In this document: in pieces, positions 8,704 through 18,989 of the stretch
Layout of the letters: each line of letters begins with the position of its first letter
Position numbering within the stretch: the stretch's first letter is position 1
Assembly: GCF_000316575.1 (NCBI RefSeq)
Contig: NC_019682.1
Span: 3,160,001-3,224,000, forward strand
Reading direction: 5' to 3'
From: Calothrix sp. PCC 7507
GTDB lineage: Bacteria > Cyanobacteriota > Cyanobacteriia > Cyanobacteriales > Nostocaceae
Length of the DNA stretch: 64,000 nt
The notes under the pieces: model-generated
What the model was told of the DNA's origin: nothing
What the model saw: only the letters and a program-made list of their open reading frames with translations
Database searches by the model: none
Translations under genes and position numbers: made by a program

Positions 8704-10125
8704 ATGAATTCGATTTTTTTATTTGTGCATTCTTCCACTGTGGCGATCGCAGCAGCTATTCTCATCACAACCTTAAGTGATATTGCAGGCGCTGTAACTC
8801 CAACCGAAACGCAGCAATTACCAACTAATTCTGTACAAGCTAATGACCTTAACCCTAACCCCAATCCTTTACTATTTCCCACCAAGCCAGAAGAGGTGAA
8901 AATTCAAGGAACTGTATCAATTAGTTTGGCACAGGCTCTAGAACTAGCACAACGCAACAATCGGGATTTACAGGTAGCAAGATTAGAACTAGAACGCTCT
9001 CAAAATGCGCTGCGCGAGTCTCAGGCGGCTTTATTTCCTACCCTTGGTCTAAGTAGTGGAGCAACTAACAGTGGTAATGGTTTTACTACCAGTCGCTCTC
9101 CAGCTACTACCTCTTTTAATGGTCAAGCGCAACTGACATATAACCTCTACACATCAGGAAACCGAGACGCTACCATCCGAGCAGCGGAAGAACAAGTGCG
9201 TGTGGATGAATTCGATGTTGAAAGTCAGGCACTGACAATTAGCTTGAATACCACTACTCAATATTATGATTTGCAACAAGCAGATGAGCAAGTAAGAATT
9301 AACCAGTCGGCGGTGGAGAATTCCCAAGCTAGTTTGCGGGATGCTCAAATTCGACTCCAAGCTGGAGTAGGTACACAATTTGATGTTTTGCAAGCTCAGG
9401 TGACATTAGCAAATTCTCAACAAGATTTGACTAATTCGCGCTCACAGCAGCGAATCGCACGGCGTCAGTTTGCCGCTTTGTTAAGTTTGCCACAGTCGGT
9501 AGATATCAGTGCCGCAGACCCTGTAAAGTTAGCTGGTCTTTGGCAACCAACTTTAGAAGAAACTATCATCCAAGCTTTTCAAAACCGTCCCGAACTACCA
9601 CAGCAGTTGGCGCAACGCAATATTAGTGAGCAACAGCGACGTAAAGCACTTTCGGCCTTAGGACCGCAAATTAGTTTGACTGGTAGCTATAGCCTACTAG
9701 ATCGGTATAGGGATGGTGTTGGCGTTGCTGATGGTTATTCGGTGGGAGTGCAAGCAACTTTAAATTTATTTGATGGCGGAGTCGCAAGAGCGCAAGCAGC
9801 ACAGTCAAAAGCTAATATTGCGATCGCTGAAACGCAATTTGCTAGTCAGCGTGACCAAATTCGCTTTGATGTAGAACAATACTACTCTCAATTGCAATCT
9901 AATCTGGATAATGTGCAGACTTCTACAGTGGCTTTAGAACAAGCTAGGGAGACTCTGCGTTTAGCAAGGATTAGAGTCCAGGCTGGCGTCGGTACTCAAA
10001 CAGATGTGATTTCCGCTCAAAACGATCTCACAAGAGCTGAAGGTAATCGAGTGACTGCGATTTTGGATTACAACCGCGCTTTGGCTAATTTACAACGATC
10101 TGCCATTTCCAGGACTGCACGCTAG
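8704..10125 (+). CDS. TolC-family outer-membrane efflux protein
   Basis: A 473-residue outer-membrane channel. An N-terminal hydrophobic segment (VAIAAAILITTLSDIAGA) acts as signal peptide and is followed by a Pro/Asn-rich linker. Two OEP repeats come next, each with a long coiled coil and the turn GVGTQxDV (LQAGVGTQFDVLQAQVTLA and VQAGVGTQTDVISAQNDLT). TolC proteins form trimeric tunnels that dock onto adaptor-ABC complexes. This is the only intact tolC-like gene between two adaptor/permease/ATPase sets, so it may serve both. Its TAG stop lies within the first bases of a MITE-like repeat (CTAG at 10122), so the native 3' end may have been altered. Confidence 0.88.
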   Translation: MNSIFLFVHSSTVAIAAAILITTLSDIAGAVTPTETQQLPTNSVQANDLNPNPNPLLFPTKPEEVKIQGTVSISLAQALELAQRNNRDLQVARLELERSQNALRESQAALFPTLGLSSGATNSGNGFTTSRSPATTSFNGQAQLTYNLYTSGNRDATIRAAEEQVRVDEFDVESQALTISLNTTTQYYDLQQADEQVRINQSAVENSQASLRDAQIRLQAGVGTQFDVLQAQVTLANSQQDLTNSRSQQRIARRQFAALLSLPQSVDISAADPVKLAGLWQPTLEETIIQAFQNRPELPQQLAQRNISEQQRRKALSALGPQISLTGSYSLLDRYRDGVGVADGYSVGVQATLNLFDGGVARAQAAQSKANIAIAETQFASQRDQIRFDVEQYYSQLQSNLDNVQTSTVALEQARETLRLARIRVQAGVGTQTDVISAQNDLTRAEGNRVTAILDYNRALANLQRSAISRTAR

Positions 10126-10234
10126 TGGTTTGTCAGGGTTGAAATGAGGGACTGTAGTGTGAGCGTCTCGCTCACGCGGGCTTTTCGGCCCGCACTACCA
10201 AAAACCCCTCAAAACAAAATTGACAAACCACTAG
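10122..10234. repeat. MITE-like element, family C, copy 1
   Basis: A 113-bp element with 14-bp perfect terminal inverted repeats CTAGTGGTTTGTCA / TGACAAACCACTAG. Inside is a GC-rich palindrome (AGCGTCTCGCTCACGC and GCGGGCTTTTCGGCCCGC). A second copy in the opposite orientation lies at 49917-50026. CTAG may be the duplicated target. There is no coding capacity. Confidence 0.75.
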
Positions 10235-10365
10235 TTGAAAAAGTCGATAATGCAATTCTGGAGAATGTGCAGACTTCCACTGTGGCTTTAGAGCAAGCTT
10301 CAGAATATCCCCGGGTTCTAAAGTCACCCACTCAGGTGAAGGCATATAGAAGTATTAGCGGCTAA
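10235..10365 (+). pseudogene. tolC-like gene scrap downstream of the MITE
   Basis: About 47 bases at 10251-10297 closely match the second coiled coil of the upstream tolC gene (9893-9947). They encode ENVQTSTVALEQA against DNVQTSTVALEQA. The rest is degenerate and a short frame ends in SPTQVKAYRSISG. This is either a duplicated fragment or the remains of a second tolC that belonged to the second exporter set. From here to the next adaptor (10366-10521) I see only AT-rich sequence that may hold a promoter. Confidence 0.55.
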
Positions 10366-10521
10366 TATGGAGAAAGATTAAGCAATTATTAAATTAATTG
10401 TTAACTTCCTGGTTATTTCCTTGAGTAAGATTTGATCCCAAAGTTTTAGAAACCATAAATTCCTCTACTCGTCCATTTACCCACAGCTATTCTGGCAAAG
10501 CAATCTTCATTGGCTGCTATT

Positions 10522-11994
10522 ATGACTACCTATATAGAAATTCCCTTTATTGGCAAGAAACTTAAGTATCCATTACGTTGGCTGATGGGGTTGATAGCTG
10601 TGAGTGCCTTAGTTATTGGGACAACAACTACCCAGAACCTGCTGAATCAGGGGAAAAGCAAAGAAGATATTACCAATCTAACTGTCCCAGTGGCAACAAA
10701 AAACGTCACCCTGCGGATTACTGCTAGCGGTAAAGTTGTACCTGTGCAAAGCGTGAATATTAGTCCGAAAAACCCTGGTGTGTTGGCACAGTTGTATGTG
10801 GAACAGGGCGATCGCGTGCAGCAAGGACAAATTCTGGCAAGGATGGATGTGGGGGATATTCAAGCGCAAATCCTCCAATATCGTGCCAATTTAGCCCAAG
10901 TGCAAGCCCAATTAGATGAAGCACGTGCAGGGAGTCGTCCCCAAGAAATTTCGCAAGCCAAGGCGCGTTTAGCCCAAGCAGAGGCGCAGTTAGCTGCATC
11001 CCGTGCGGGTAATCGTGACCAGGAGATTGGACAAGCTCAAGCTCAGGTGGAATCAGCAAAAGCACAGGTAAACTTGACACAAGCACGAGTAAATCGATAC
11101 CGAGCATTAACACAACAGGGAGCGACTTCTCAAGATCAGCTGGAACAATATATCAGTGAAGATCAAAGAGCCAAGGCTGGTTTAGCGGAAGCGCAAAAAC
11201 GATTGTCGCTGCTGCAGAGTGGTAGTCGTAGCGAGGAAATCGACCAACGGGAAGCGGCTGTGACTGAAGCGCGAGCCGGATTAGTATTATTGCAAAATGG
11301 TAGTCGTCCTGAAGAAATTGCTCAACGCCAAGCCGCAGTCAAAGCAGCGCAAGCTCAGATCAAAGTAGTAGAAGTAAAACTCGAAGACACGATTGTCCGC
11401 GCTCCTTTATCGGGGATTGTGACTCAGAAGTATGCAAATATTGGTGCATTTGTCACTCCCACCACTTCTGCTTCTACGAGTGCGTCGGCTACTTCTAGTT
11501 CCATTGTCGCTGTGGCGCGGGGTTTAGAAGTGTTGGCTCAAGTCCCAGAGGCAGACATTGGCAGAATTAAACAGGGGCAGCAGGTAGAAATTGTCGCTGA
11601 TGCCTATCCCGATCAAGTATTTAAAGGGAAAGTGCGCTTGATTGCTCCGGAAGCTGTGGTTGAACAAGGCGTGACATCCTTCCAGGTGCGGGTAGCTCTG
11701 GATACTGGCATAGATAAACTGCGTTCTGGCTTGAATGTTGATTTGACGTTTTTAGGCGATCGCGTCAGCGATGCTTTAGTATTACCTACTGTGGCAATTG
11801 TGACTGAGAAAGGCAAGACGGGCGTACTCGTACCCGATGCTAATAATAAACCCTTGTTTCGGGAAGTCACAGTTGGGGCACAAATTCAAGATCAAACTCA
11901 GGTTTTGTTAGGACTCAAATCAGGCGATCGCATTTTTGTCAACCCACCCAAAGACTACAAAATCGAAAAGGCGAAGGCACAAAAGAATCAATGA
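10522..11994 (+). CDS. MacA/HlyD-family periplasmic adaptor subunit (set 2)
   Basis: A 490-residue adaptor paralogous to the one at 4509. One membrane helix lies near residues 20-40 (LRWLMGLIAVSALVIG). The lipoyl half is SPKNPGVLAQLYVEQGDRV. A coiled-coil hairpin follows with repeated blocks such as LLQSGSRSEEIDQREAAV and LLQNGSRPEEIAQRQAAV. The second lipoyl half is DTIVRAPLSGIVTQKYANIG. I chose ATG 10522 (MTTYIEIPFIGKK) over TTG 10510. It lacks the Gly-rich tail of set 1. Its stop overlaps the permease start by four bases (ATGA), which indicates translational coupling. Confidence 0.88.
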   Translation: MTTYIEIPFIGKKLKYPLRWLMGLIAVSALVIGTTTTQNLLNQGKSKEDITNLTVPVATKNVTLRITASGKVVPVQSVNISPKNPGVLAQLYVEQGDRVQQGQILARMDVGDIQAQILQYRANLAQVQAQLDEARAGSRPQEISQAKARLAQAEAQLAASRAGNRDQEIGQAQAQVESAKAQVNLTQARVNRYRALTQQGATSQDQLEQYISEDQRAKAGLAEAQKRLSLLQSGSRSEEIDQREAAVTEARAGLVLLQNGSRPEEIAQRQAAVKAAQAQIKVVEVKLEDTIVRAPLSGIVTQKYANIGAFVTPTTSASTSASATSSSIVAVARGLEVLAQVPEADIGRIKQGQQVEIVADAYPDQVFKGKVRLIAPEAVVEQGVTSFQVRVALDTGIDKLRSGLNVDLTFLGDRVSDALVLPTVAIVTEKGKTGVLVPDANNKPLFREVTVGAQIQDQTQVLLGLKSGDRIFVNPPKDYKIEKAKAQKNQ

Positions 11995-13208
11995 ACTTCT
12001 TAGAAAGCGTGCAAATGGCAGGAAAAACCCTGCTATCTAATAAGTTGCGGAGCGCCCTAACAATGTTGGGTATTGTTATCGGTAACGCCTCCGTGATTGC
12101 CATGATTGGTATTGGTGAAGGGGGACAAAAGTTCGTTAATAAACAATTAGAGTCCCTAGGACCGAACGTGCTGTTTGTGATTCCAGGTAATCGAGAAACG
12201 CAACGCGTCTCTTTGGATTTGCCGAAAACGCTAGTTTTGTCAGATGCGGAAGCGATCGCCACTCAAGTACCCACGGTAGCAGAAGTCACCGCAGAATTGA
12301 ACAGTAGACAGGTAGTAACTTATCGTAACAAAAACACTGATGTCAACATTATTGGTACAACTCCCAGCTTTTTAACAGTGCGGGACTTTGAAATCGGCAC
12401 AGGCAGGTTTTTCACCGACGTAGATATGAAGCGTAGCAACCAAGTTGTTGTGCTAGGTGCGAAATTGGCAGAAAGACTGTTTGGTAATAGTAACCCTATA
12501 GGCCAGCAGTTGCGGATTAAGAATGCTAGCTTTCAGATAATTGGCGTGCTAACAGCCAAAGGCTCAAACCTTGGTGTTGATTATGATGATGCGGCCTTGA
12601 TGCCCATTATCACAACAGCCAACCGGATTGTGGGGCGAACTTCTCCCTATGGATTAGAGTTGACTTACATTACAGCTTCTGCCAAAAATGCTGACAGTGT
12701 GGATGCGGCACAGTTTCAAATAACTAATTTGCTGCGTCTGCGGCATAAACTGGCTGGAGAAGATGACTTCACCGTCAACTCTCAAAAAGATGCTTTGCAA
12801 ACCGTTGGTCAAATCAGCAGTGCTTTGACAATTATGTTAGCAGCGATCGCCAGCATCTCACTGTTTGTTGGTGGCATTGGTATTATGAATATCATGCTAG
12901 TTTCAGTAACAGAACGCACCCAAGAAATTGGATTGCGAAAGGCGATTGGGGCTACTGAGCAAGATATTTTGCTACAGTTCATCATTGAGGCTGTAATTGT
13001 TTCGGCAATTGGCGGCTTAGTTGGGACTGGTGTTGGTGTCAGCGGTATTCTGTTAGTGGCAGCTTTCACACCTTTAGAAGCGGGAATTTCGACCGTAGCA
13101 ATTACAATGGCTGTGGGTATTTCTGGTGGTATTGGTTTATTTTTTGGTGTCGTTCCCGCCCGCCGTGCTGCCAAACTTGATCCGATTGTCGCTTTAAGAA
13201 GCGCTTAG
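11991..13208 (+). CDS. MacB-type ABC transporter permease (set 2)
   Basis: A 405-residue permease without ATPase domain, close in layout to the set-1 permease. The first helix is around LTMLGIVIGNASVIAMIGIG, and a periplasmic domain runs to about residue 275. Three C-terminal helices begin at ISLFVGGIGIMNIMLVSVTE. The signature is ERTQEIGLRKAIGATEQDIL and the end is ARRAAKLDPIVALRSA. It is translationally coupled to the adaptor. Its ATPase lies 363 bp downstream, beyond a gene remnant and a MITE-like repeat, so the operon may have been split by insertions. Confidence 0.9.
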   Translation: MNFLESVQMAGKTLLSNKLRSALTMLGIVIGNASVIAMIGIGEGGQKFVNKQLESLGPNVLFVIPGNRETQRVSLDLPKTLVLSDAEAIATQVPTVAEVTAELNSRQVVTYRNKNTDVNIIGTTPSFLTVRDFEIGTGRFFTDVDMKRSNQVVVLGAKLAERLFGNSNPIGQQLRIKNASFQIIGVLTAKGSNLGVDYDDAALMPIITTANRIVGRTSPYGLELTYITASAKNADSVDAAQFQITNLLRLRHKLAGEDDFTVNSQKDALQTVGQISSALTIMLAAIASISLFVGGIGIMNIMLVSVTERTQEIGLRKAIGATEQDILLQFIIEAVIVSAIGGLVGTGVGVSGILLVAAFTPLEAGISTVAITMAVGISGGIGLFFGVVPARRAAKLDPIVALRSA

Positions 13209-13230
13209 TCACAGAGATTTGCCAGGGTGA

Positions 13231-13455
13231 TGCGTCTACCAAAGATCCCCGACTTTTCAAAGCGGTGCGATCGCCTCTGGTGTAATCACCACACACATCG
13301 ACAAAATCAACCAACACCTCACAATATCTCCTAACGCTCCACTTCATCCCTTTTGGGCTTCTTTGCTTTTGAGTATCGTTGCTACAATGTTATTGATTAC
13401 CTTGGGTTGGTGGTGGATAAATAAAAGCCAAAGGAAACAAGGTAGAAAAAATTAA
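13231..13455 (+). pseudogene. Possible 3' remnant of a membrane-protein gene
   Basis: An open frame of 74 codons without a start codon follows a TGA and ends at TAA 13455. It reads as a coherent C-terminus: FQSGAIASGVITTHIDKINQ, then HPFWASLLLSIVATMLLITL, then WWWINKSQRKQGRKN. That is one membrane helix followed by a basic tail. I do not recognise the family. It lies between the set-2 permease and its ATPase. Confidence 0.35.
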
Positions 13456-13462
13456 TCTCTAA

Positions 13463-13567
13463 TATAGCGGTTCTCTGTTGGATGCAATATAGTCTAGGGC
13501 GGGGTTTCCCCGCCCCTACAGGGTTCGCGATTTTAAACTGTACCTCATTGATCTGAAAACCGCTCTA
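13463..13567. repeat. MITE-like element, family B
   Basis: About 105 bp with imperfect terminal inverted repeats (TATAGCGGTTCTC and GAAAACCGCTCTA) and an internal palindrome GGGCGGGGTTTCCCCGCCC. Its right end is four bases before the start codon of the ATPase gene. A degenerate relative lies at 21540-21621, and its central palindrome recurs inside the M16 peptidase gene at 41010-41028. Confidence 0.65.
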
Positions 13568-13571
13568 ACAA

Positions 13572-14294
13572 ATGACAAATGACAAATCAACAATTATTCG
13601 CTTAGAAAATATTTTTAAAGTCTACGGTAGTGGTGAAACCGAAGTCAAAGCACTTAATGATGTAAATCTTGTGATCAATGAGGGCGAGTATTGTGCAATC
13701 ATGGGGCCTTCTGGTTCTGGTAAATCTACAGCCATGAATATTATCGGCTGTCTTGATCGCCCCACGTCCGGACATTATTATTTAGACAACCTCGATGTTG
13801 CCCAAATAGATGATAAATCTTTGGCACATATTCGTAACAAAAAGCTAGGGTTTGTCTTCCAACAATTCCACCTCTTACCCCAATTGACAGCACTCGAAAA
13901 TGTCATGTTGCCAATGGCGTATGCTGATGTCAAACCTGCTGAAAGACGCGATCGCGCTACGGAAGCTTTGATCAAAGTCGGCTTAGAAAAGCGCCTCAAC
14001 AACAAACCCACTCAACTCTCTGGCGGACAACAGCAACGGGTAGCGATCGCTCGTGCTATTGTCAACCGTCCTGTCGTCCTCCTCGCCGATGAACCCACAG
14101 GCGCACTCGATTCTCGCACCACCCAAGAAGTTTTAGATATCTTTGGTGAACTCAATGCTAGTGGAATCACGGTAGTCATGGTGACTCATGAACCAGAAGT
14201 TGCTCGCCAAACTCAGCGCATTGTTTGGTTTCGTGATGGTCAAGTTATACATTCTAATTTGACACCAGCCGACTTAAGTCGTGTTGCGGCTTAA
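13572..14294 (+). CDS. MacB-type ABC transporter ATPase (set 2)
   Basis: A 240-residue LolD/MacB-class nucleotide-binding subunit: Walker [10 protein letters not shown] near residue 44, Q-loop [16 protein letters not shown], signature [15 protein letters not shown], Walker [13 protein letters not shown] and H-loop VTHEPE. It should pair with the permease at 11991. The predicted start lies inside an ACAAATG heptamer repeat immediately after a MITE-like element and has no Shine-Dalgarno match, so the native promoter and leader seem to have been replaced. No other in-frame ATG occurs before the conserved domain. Confidence 0.88.
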   Translation: MTNDKSTIIRLENIFKVYGSGETEVKALNDVNLVINEGEYCAIMGPSGSGKSTAMNIIGCLDRPTSGHYYLDNLDVAQIDDKSLAHIRNKKLGFVFQQFHLLPQLTALENVMLPMAYADVKPAERRDRATEALIKVGLEKRLNNKPTQLSGGQQQRVAIARAIVNRPVVLLADEPTGALDSRTTQEVLDIFGELNASGITVVMVTHEPEVARQTQRIVWFRDGQVIHSNLTPADLSRVAA

Positions 14295-14372
14295 GAGGCA
14301 ATAGGCAATAGGCAATAGTAGAGACGCGATTAATCGCATCTGTCAAATCCTTCACTGATAACTGATAACTGT

Positions 14373-15041
14373 TCACTGATTAATTTCCAATAACCCAGAT
14401 GGTGGTGTAATTTCGACGCGGCGGGCTTGCAAGTCTACTACGGGTGCGATCGCTTCTACAAAGGGAATCAGAACAGTCTTTTGTTTTTGATCGCCGGCAA
14501 ATGACGGGTGTAACTTTACTTCCAGTAAATCATGACCAGCAGAAAATACATCTATCACTGTACCCACAAGTTGGCCTGACGCTTGCAAAAAGACTTCCAA
14601 GCCGACTAAATCTGGGGTATAGTATTCGCCTTCTGCTAATTTAGGGCGATCGCTTGCCAACACCATCAACTTACAACCGCGTAAAGCTTCTGATTGATCG
14701 CGGGTGACTATACCTGCTAATTTGACGACATACAAGTTTTTGCCATCAATGTAACGTCCTCCTAGTAATTCGATTGGCTGAGGTGCTGTCTCACCAGGAC
14801 GCAATAACCAGCGTTTTCCTGGTACCTCAAACCGTTCAGGAAAATCTGAGTCAGGATAAACCCGCACCTCTCCAGACATCCCTTGGGGTGCAACAATCTT
14901 GCCAATTTCTAGCCAATCATCAGGATTGGAGATGATAAATTGGGGATTGTTAGCCCTGTGCTGCTCTTTTTTCGCGTTTTTTGCGTTTTTTGCCTCTGCC
15001 TTTCGAGCAGGCGCGTTGCGTCTTGTGCTGTCCATTTCCAT
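14373..15041 (-). CDS. rimM: Ribosome maturation factor RimM
   Basis: A 222-residue 16S rRNA processing factor needed for 30S head assembly. The N-terminal RimM domain is clear ([20 protein letters not shown], then [12 protein letters not shown]), followed by the PRC-barrel part ([20 protein letters not shown], then [13 protein letters not shown]). Usual RimM proteins start close to the WLEIG block. Here about 40 extra residues precede it, rich in Lys/Ala/Asn ([14 protein letters not shown]) and encoded by TTTTTTGCG-type repeats, so this part may be an inserted repeat or a false start. It lies 7 bp downstream of the avtA stop, probably in one transcript. Confidence 0.9.
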   Translation of the reverse strand: MEMDSTRRNAPARKAEAKNAKNAKKEQHRANNPQFIISNPDDWLEIGKIVAPQGMSGEVRVYPDSDFPERFEVPGKRWLLRPGETAPQPIELLGGRYIDGKNLYVVKLAGIVTRDQSEALRGCKLMVLASDRPKLAEGEYYTPDLVGLEVFLQASGQLVGTVIDVFSAGHDLLEVKLHPSFAGDQKQKTVLIPFVEAIAPVVDLQARRVEITPPSGLLEINQ

Positions 15042-15048
15042 TACCTAA

Positions 15049-16332
15049 CTAAGCTTTAATAGCCGCACGCTGATAAACTTGTTCAGCTACCTTGGCGAGA
15101 CGTTGCATTCCAGTGACAATTTCCTGATCGCTACCTGTGAGGCTGATGCGTAAGCATTGGTGTTTGTGTGACCATTCTTCTTTTAAACCGGGGAAGAAAG
15201 TACTACCAGGTACAACAATTACACCTACTTGCTTCAGTTCTTGGTAGAATTCCCAATCAGTAATAGGTAAGTCTTGTAACCACAACCAAGCAAAAATAGC
15301 GCCTTCACCGCGATGGAGGAACCAAGGTAAATTATCGGGCATTGCTGCCTCTAAAGTATCTTCTAGCACCACAAACTTTTGTTGGTAGAAGGGGCGGATG
15401 ACTTTTTCGGCAATTTCCGCCAAAGCGCCAGAGTTAATTGCACGAGAAGCGATCGCTTGTCCATAGCGTGAGGGATGAATACACAAGTTTGTCTGGAAAG
15501 ACTCTAGCACTTGAATTAATTTTTCCTCACCAATGGCAATGCCAATGCGTTCACCTGGTAATCCTACCTTAGACAAACTCATGCAGTGTACGATATTCTC
15601 GCCAAACACTGGCGTCATCTCGGTAAAGTTCAACGCCGGGTAAGGGGGAGCATAAGCTGAGTCAATAAATACTGGCACATTATATGGCGCAGCGAGGGCA
15701 GCAATTTTTGTCACCTCTTCATCGGTGAGGACATTACCAGTAGGATTACAAGGACGGGAGAAGATGACGCAGCCAGTGCTTTCTGTAATCGATAGTTGGC
15801 TGAAATCTGGGCGATATTTAAACTTGTGTCCAGCTTTGTCAATATCTAGAGTTGGTTTGTAGGCGATTAAAGCTTCTGGTACCAAGCTAACGCCACCATA
15901 ACCTGTGTAGTCGGGACTCAAAGGCAAAACAATTTGTTTGAGTTCGCCACTAGTAGTGTAACCGCCGAAGGAATTAGCCGCGTAGAAATAGAGGCTTTGA
16001 CTGCCAGGGGTGATTAAGATGTTGCGATCGCTTAAACTTAACCCATAACGCCGATTAAAATCATTAGCGATCGCTTCAATCAATGGTGCATAACCTTGAC
16101 TCGATCCATAGCGACACACCACCTCACCATATTCTGAACTAGCCAACAGTTCCGCTGTACAATCGCGCCACAACTGTTCTACCGCCGGCAAAATCAACGG
16201 ATTCCCCGCACTCAAATTATTCAATTCCTGCCCTGCACCTGCTCTTAACGTTTCATTAATATCCTTCATAATCGCTCGAACACCAGTCAGGTTAGACATT
16301 TGAGCGCCGATTTTAGTTAGAGCAGGATTCAT
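15049..16332 (-). CDS. avtA: Valine--pyruvate aminotransferase (class I/II PLP enzyme)
   Basis: A 427-residue fold-type I aminotransferase that resembles AvtA, which interconverts valine/alanine and their 2-oxo acids. Seen in the sequence are N-terminal TGVRAIMKDINETLR, the substrate block LSAGNPLILP, the cofactor-stacking region ITPGSQSLYFYAAN, RPCNPTGNVLTDEEV, the Asp/Tyr motif IDSAYAPPYP and the PLP lysine (near K255) in MSLSKVGLPGERIG. The length matches AvtA. Substrate preference cannot be proved from sequence, and related aspartate or diaminopimelate aminotransferases are the alternative. It precedes rimM in the same direction. Confidence 0.85.
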   Translation of the reverse strand: MNPALTKIGAQMSNLTGVRAIMKDINETLRAGAGQELNNLSAGNPLILPAVEQLWRDCTAELLASSEYGEVVCRYGSSQGYAPLIEAIANDFNRRYGLSLSDRNILITPGSQSLYFYAANSFGGYTTSGELKQIVLPLSPDYTGYGGVSLVPEALIAYKPTLDIDKAGHKFKYRPDFSQLSITESTGCVIFSRPCNPTGNVLTDEEVTKIAALAAPYNVPVFIDSAYAPPYPALNFTEMTPVFGENIVHCMSLSKVGLPGERIGIAIGEEKLIQVLESFQTNLCIHPSRYGQAIASRAINSGALAEIAEKVIRPFYQQKFVVLEDTLEAAMPDNLPWFLHRGEGAIFAWLWLQDLPITDWEFYQELKQVGVIVVPGSTFFPGLKEEWSHKHQCLRISLTGSDQEIVTGMQRLAKVAEQVYQRAAIKA

Positions 16333-17774
<1,442 letters not shown>

Positions 17775-17926
17775 AAAACAAGATACTACTCGCTTGATCG
17801 TGCTGTCTTGCATAGTACCTTAGAGAGTTTAAAGTAATTTGTAATACTCGCCCGATCAGCAAAGCTCAAGCTTTCGGCGATCGCTTTTATCCCGATAAAC
17901 CTGCAACTGATAATTTAATGGCATAA

Positions 17927-18781
17927 ATGACTAATCTTCATCTCCTCTCAGAATATAAATCCTTTGGTGGAAAAGTCGGCTTTTACTCCCACGCTTCTAC
18001 TACCTGTAACAGTGAAATGCGCTTTGCTGTCTATCAACCACCACAAGCAACTCAAAAACCTTTGCCAATTCTCTATTTCCTTTCTGGTTTAACATGTACA
18101 GAGGAGAATTTTATCGTCAAAGCAGGGGCGCTAAGTTGGGCGGCTGAGTATGGGTTGATACTAGTTGCACCAGATACTAGTCCTCGAAATACAGGTATTG
18201 CTGGTGAAGATGACGAGTGGGATTTTGGTACAGGTGCGGGTTTTTATGTGGATGCAACAGCCGAACCGTGGTGTCAGCACTACCAAATGTATAGTTATAT
18301 TGTCCACGAACTACCTGCTGTAATTGCCGCAAATTTCCCTGTACAACCTGAGAATCAAGGGATTTTTGGTCATTCAATGGGAGGACATGGGGCACTTATC
18401 TGTGCAATGAGAAACCCACAAATATATAAATCAGTTTCCGCGTTTGCACCTATTGTGGCACCGATACGTTGTCCTTGGGGTCAAAAGGCGTTCAGTCGTT
18501 ATCTCGGCAACGATCCAGCAGCTTGGCGTGCTTATGATGCTAGTGAATTAGTCAAGCAAGTGGGATATCACAGTTCAATTCTCATTGATCAAGGAACTGC
18601 CGATAAATTTTTAGCCACACAATTGCTACTAGAGGTGTTTGAAGAAGCTTGTACAACAGTGAATCAGCCTCTAGATTTGCGTTATCAGGCAGGTTATGAC
18701 CACAGTTATTATTTTATCTCCAGTTTTATGGCAGATCACATTCGACACCATGCGATCGCGTTGAGCGCAGGTATAAAATAA
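17927..18781 (+). CDS. frmB: S-formylglutathione hydrolase
   Basis: A 284-residue esterase-D-type alpha/beta hydrolase that cleaves S-formylglutathione to formate and glutathione, the second step after frmA. The nucleophile is Ser150 in GHSMGGHGAL. The acid lies in LIDQGTADKFL and the histidine in YDHSYYF. The upstream YFLSGLTCTEENF holds the oxyanion region. The length matches the family. It starts 152 bp after frmA in the same direction, so the two could share a transcript or have separate promoters. Confidence 0.93.
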   Translation: MTNLHLLSEYKSFGGKVGFYSHASTTCNSEMRFAVYQPPQATQKPLPILYFLSGLTCTEENFIVKAGALSWAAEYGLILVAPDTSPRNTGIAGEDDEWDFGTGAGFYVDATAEPWCQHYQMYSYIVHELPAVIAANFPVQPENQGIFGHSMGGHGALICAMRNPQIYKSVSAFAPIVAPIRCPWGQKAFSRYLGNDPAAWRAYDASELVKQVGYHSSILIDQGTADKFLATQLLLEVFEEACTTVNQPLDLRYQAGYDHSYYFISSFMADHIRHHAIALSAGIK

Positions 18782-18989
18782 CAACACCTTTGTTCTCATA
18801 AATCGGATCAAGAATTGCTTGCTTTTCAAGCTTGACAAGGATTGGACAAAACAGGAGCGATCGCTCCTATTCTCCATACAGCAGTCGCCCCCATTGTTAG
18901 AACATGACAGTGATATAATTACAGACTCAGGAATAAAGGGTGCATTGCGGCAAGCGATCGCATTCCCAATTTTGTATTTTGAATTGCTT

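Noticed and set aside
10144-10365. 73-residue plus-strand open frame
   Set aside because: It runs through the MITE and the tolC scrap and has no coherent protein; treated as repeat plus pseudogene.
12809-13174. 121-residue antisense frame in permease 2
   Set aside because: Composition mirrors the hydrophobic helices of the sense gene; no independent evidence.
18819-18989. 57-residue N-terminal extension of the Tab2-like protein
   Set aside because: The family starts at MSLVWQADFYR; the extension contains HIP1-type sequence and has no conserved feature.
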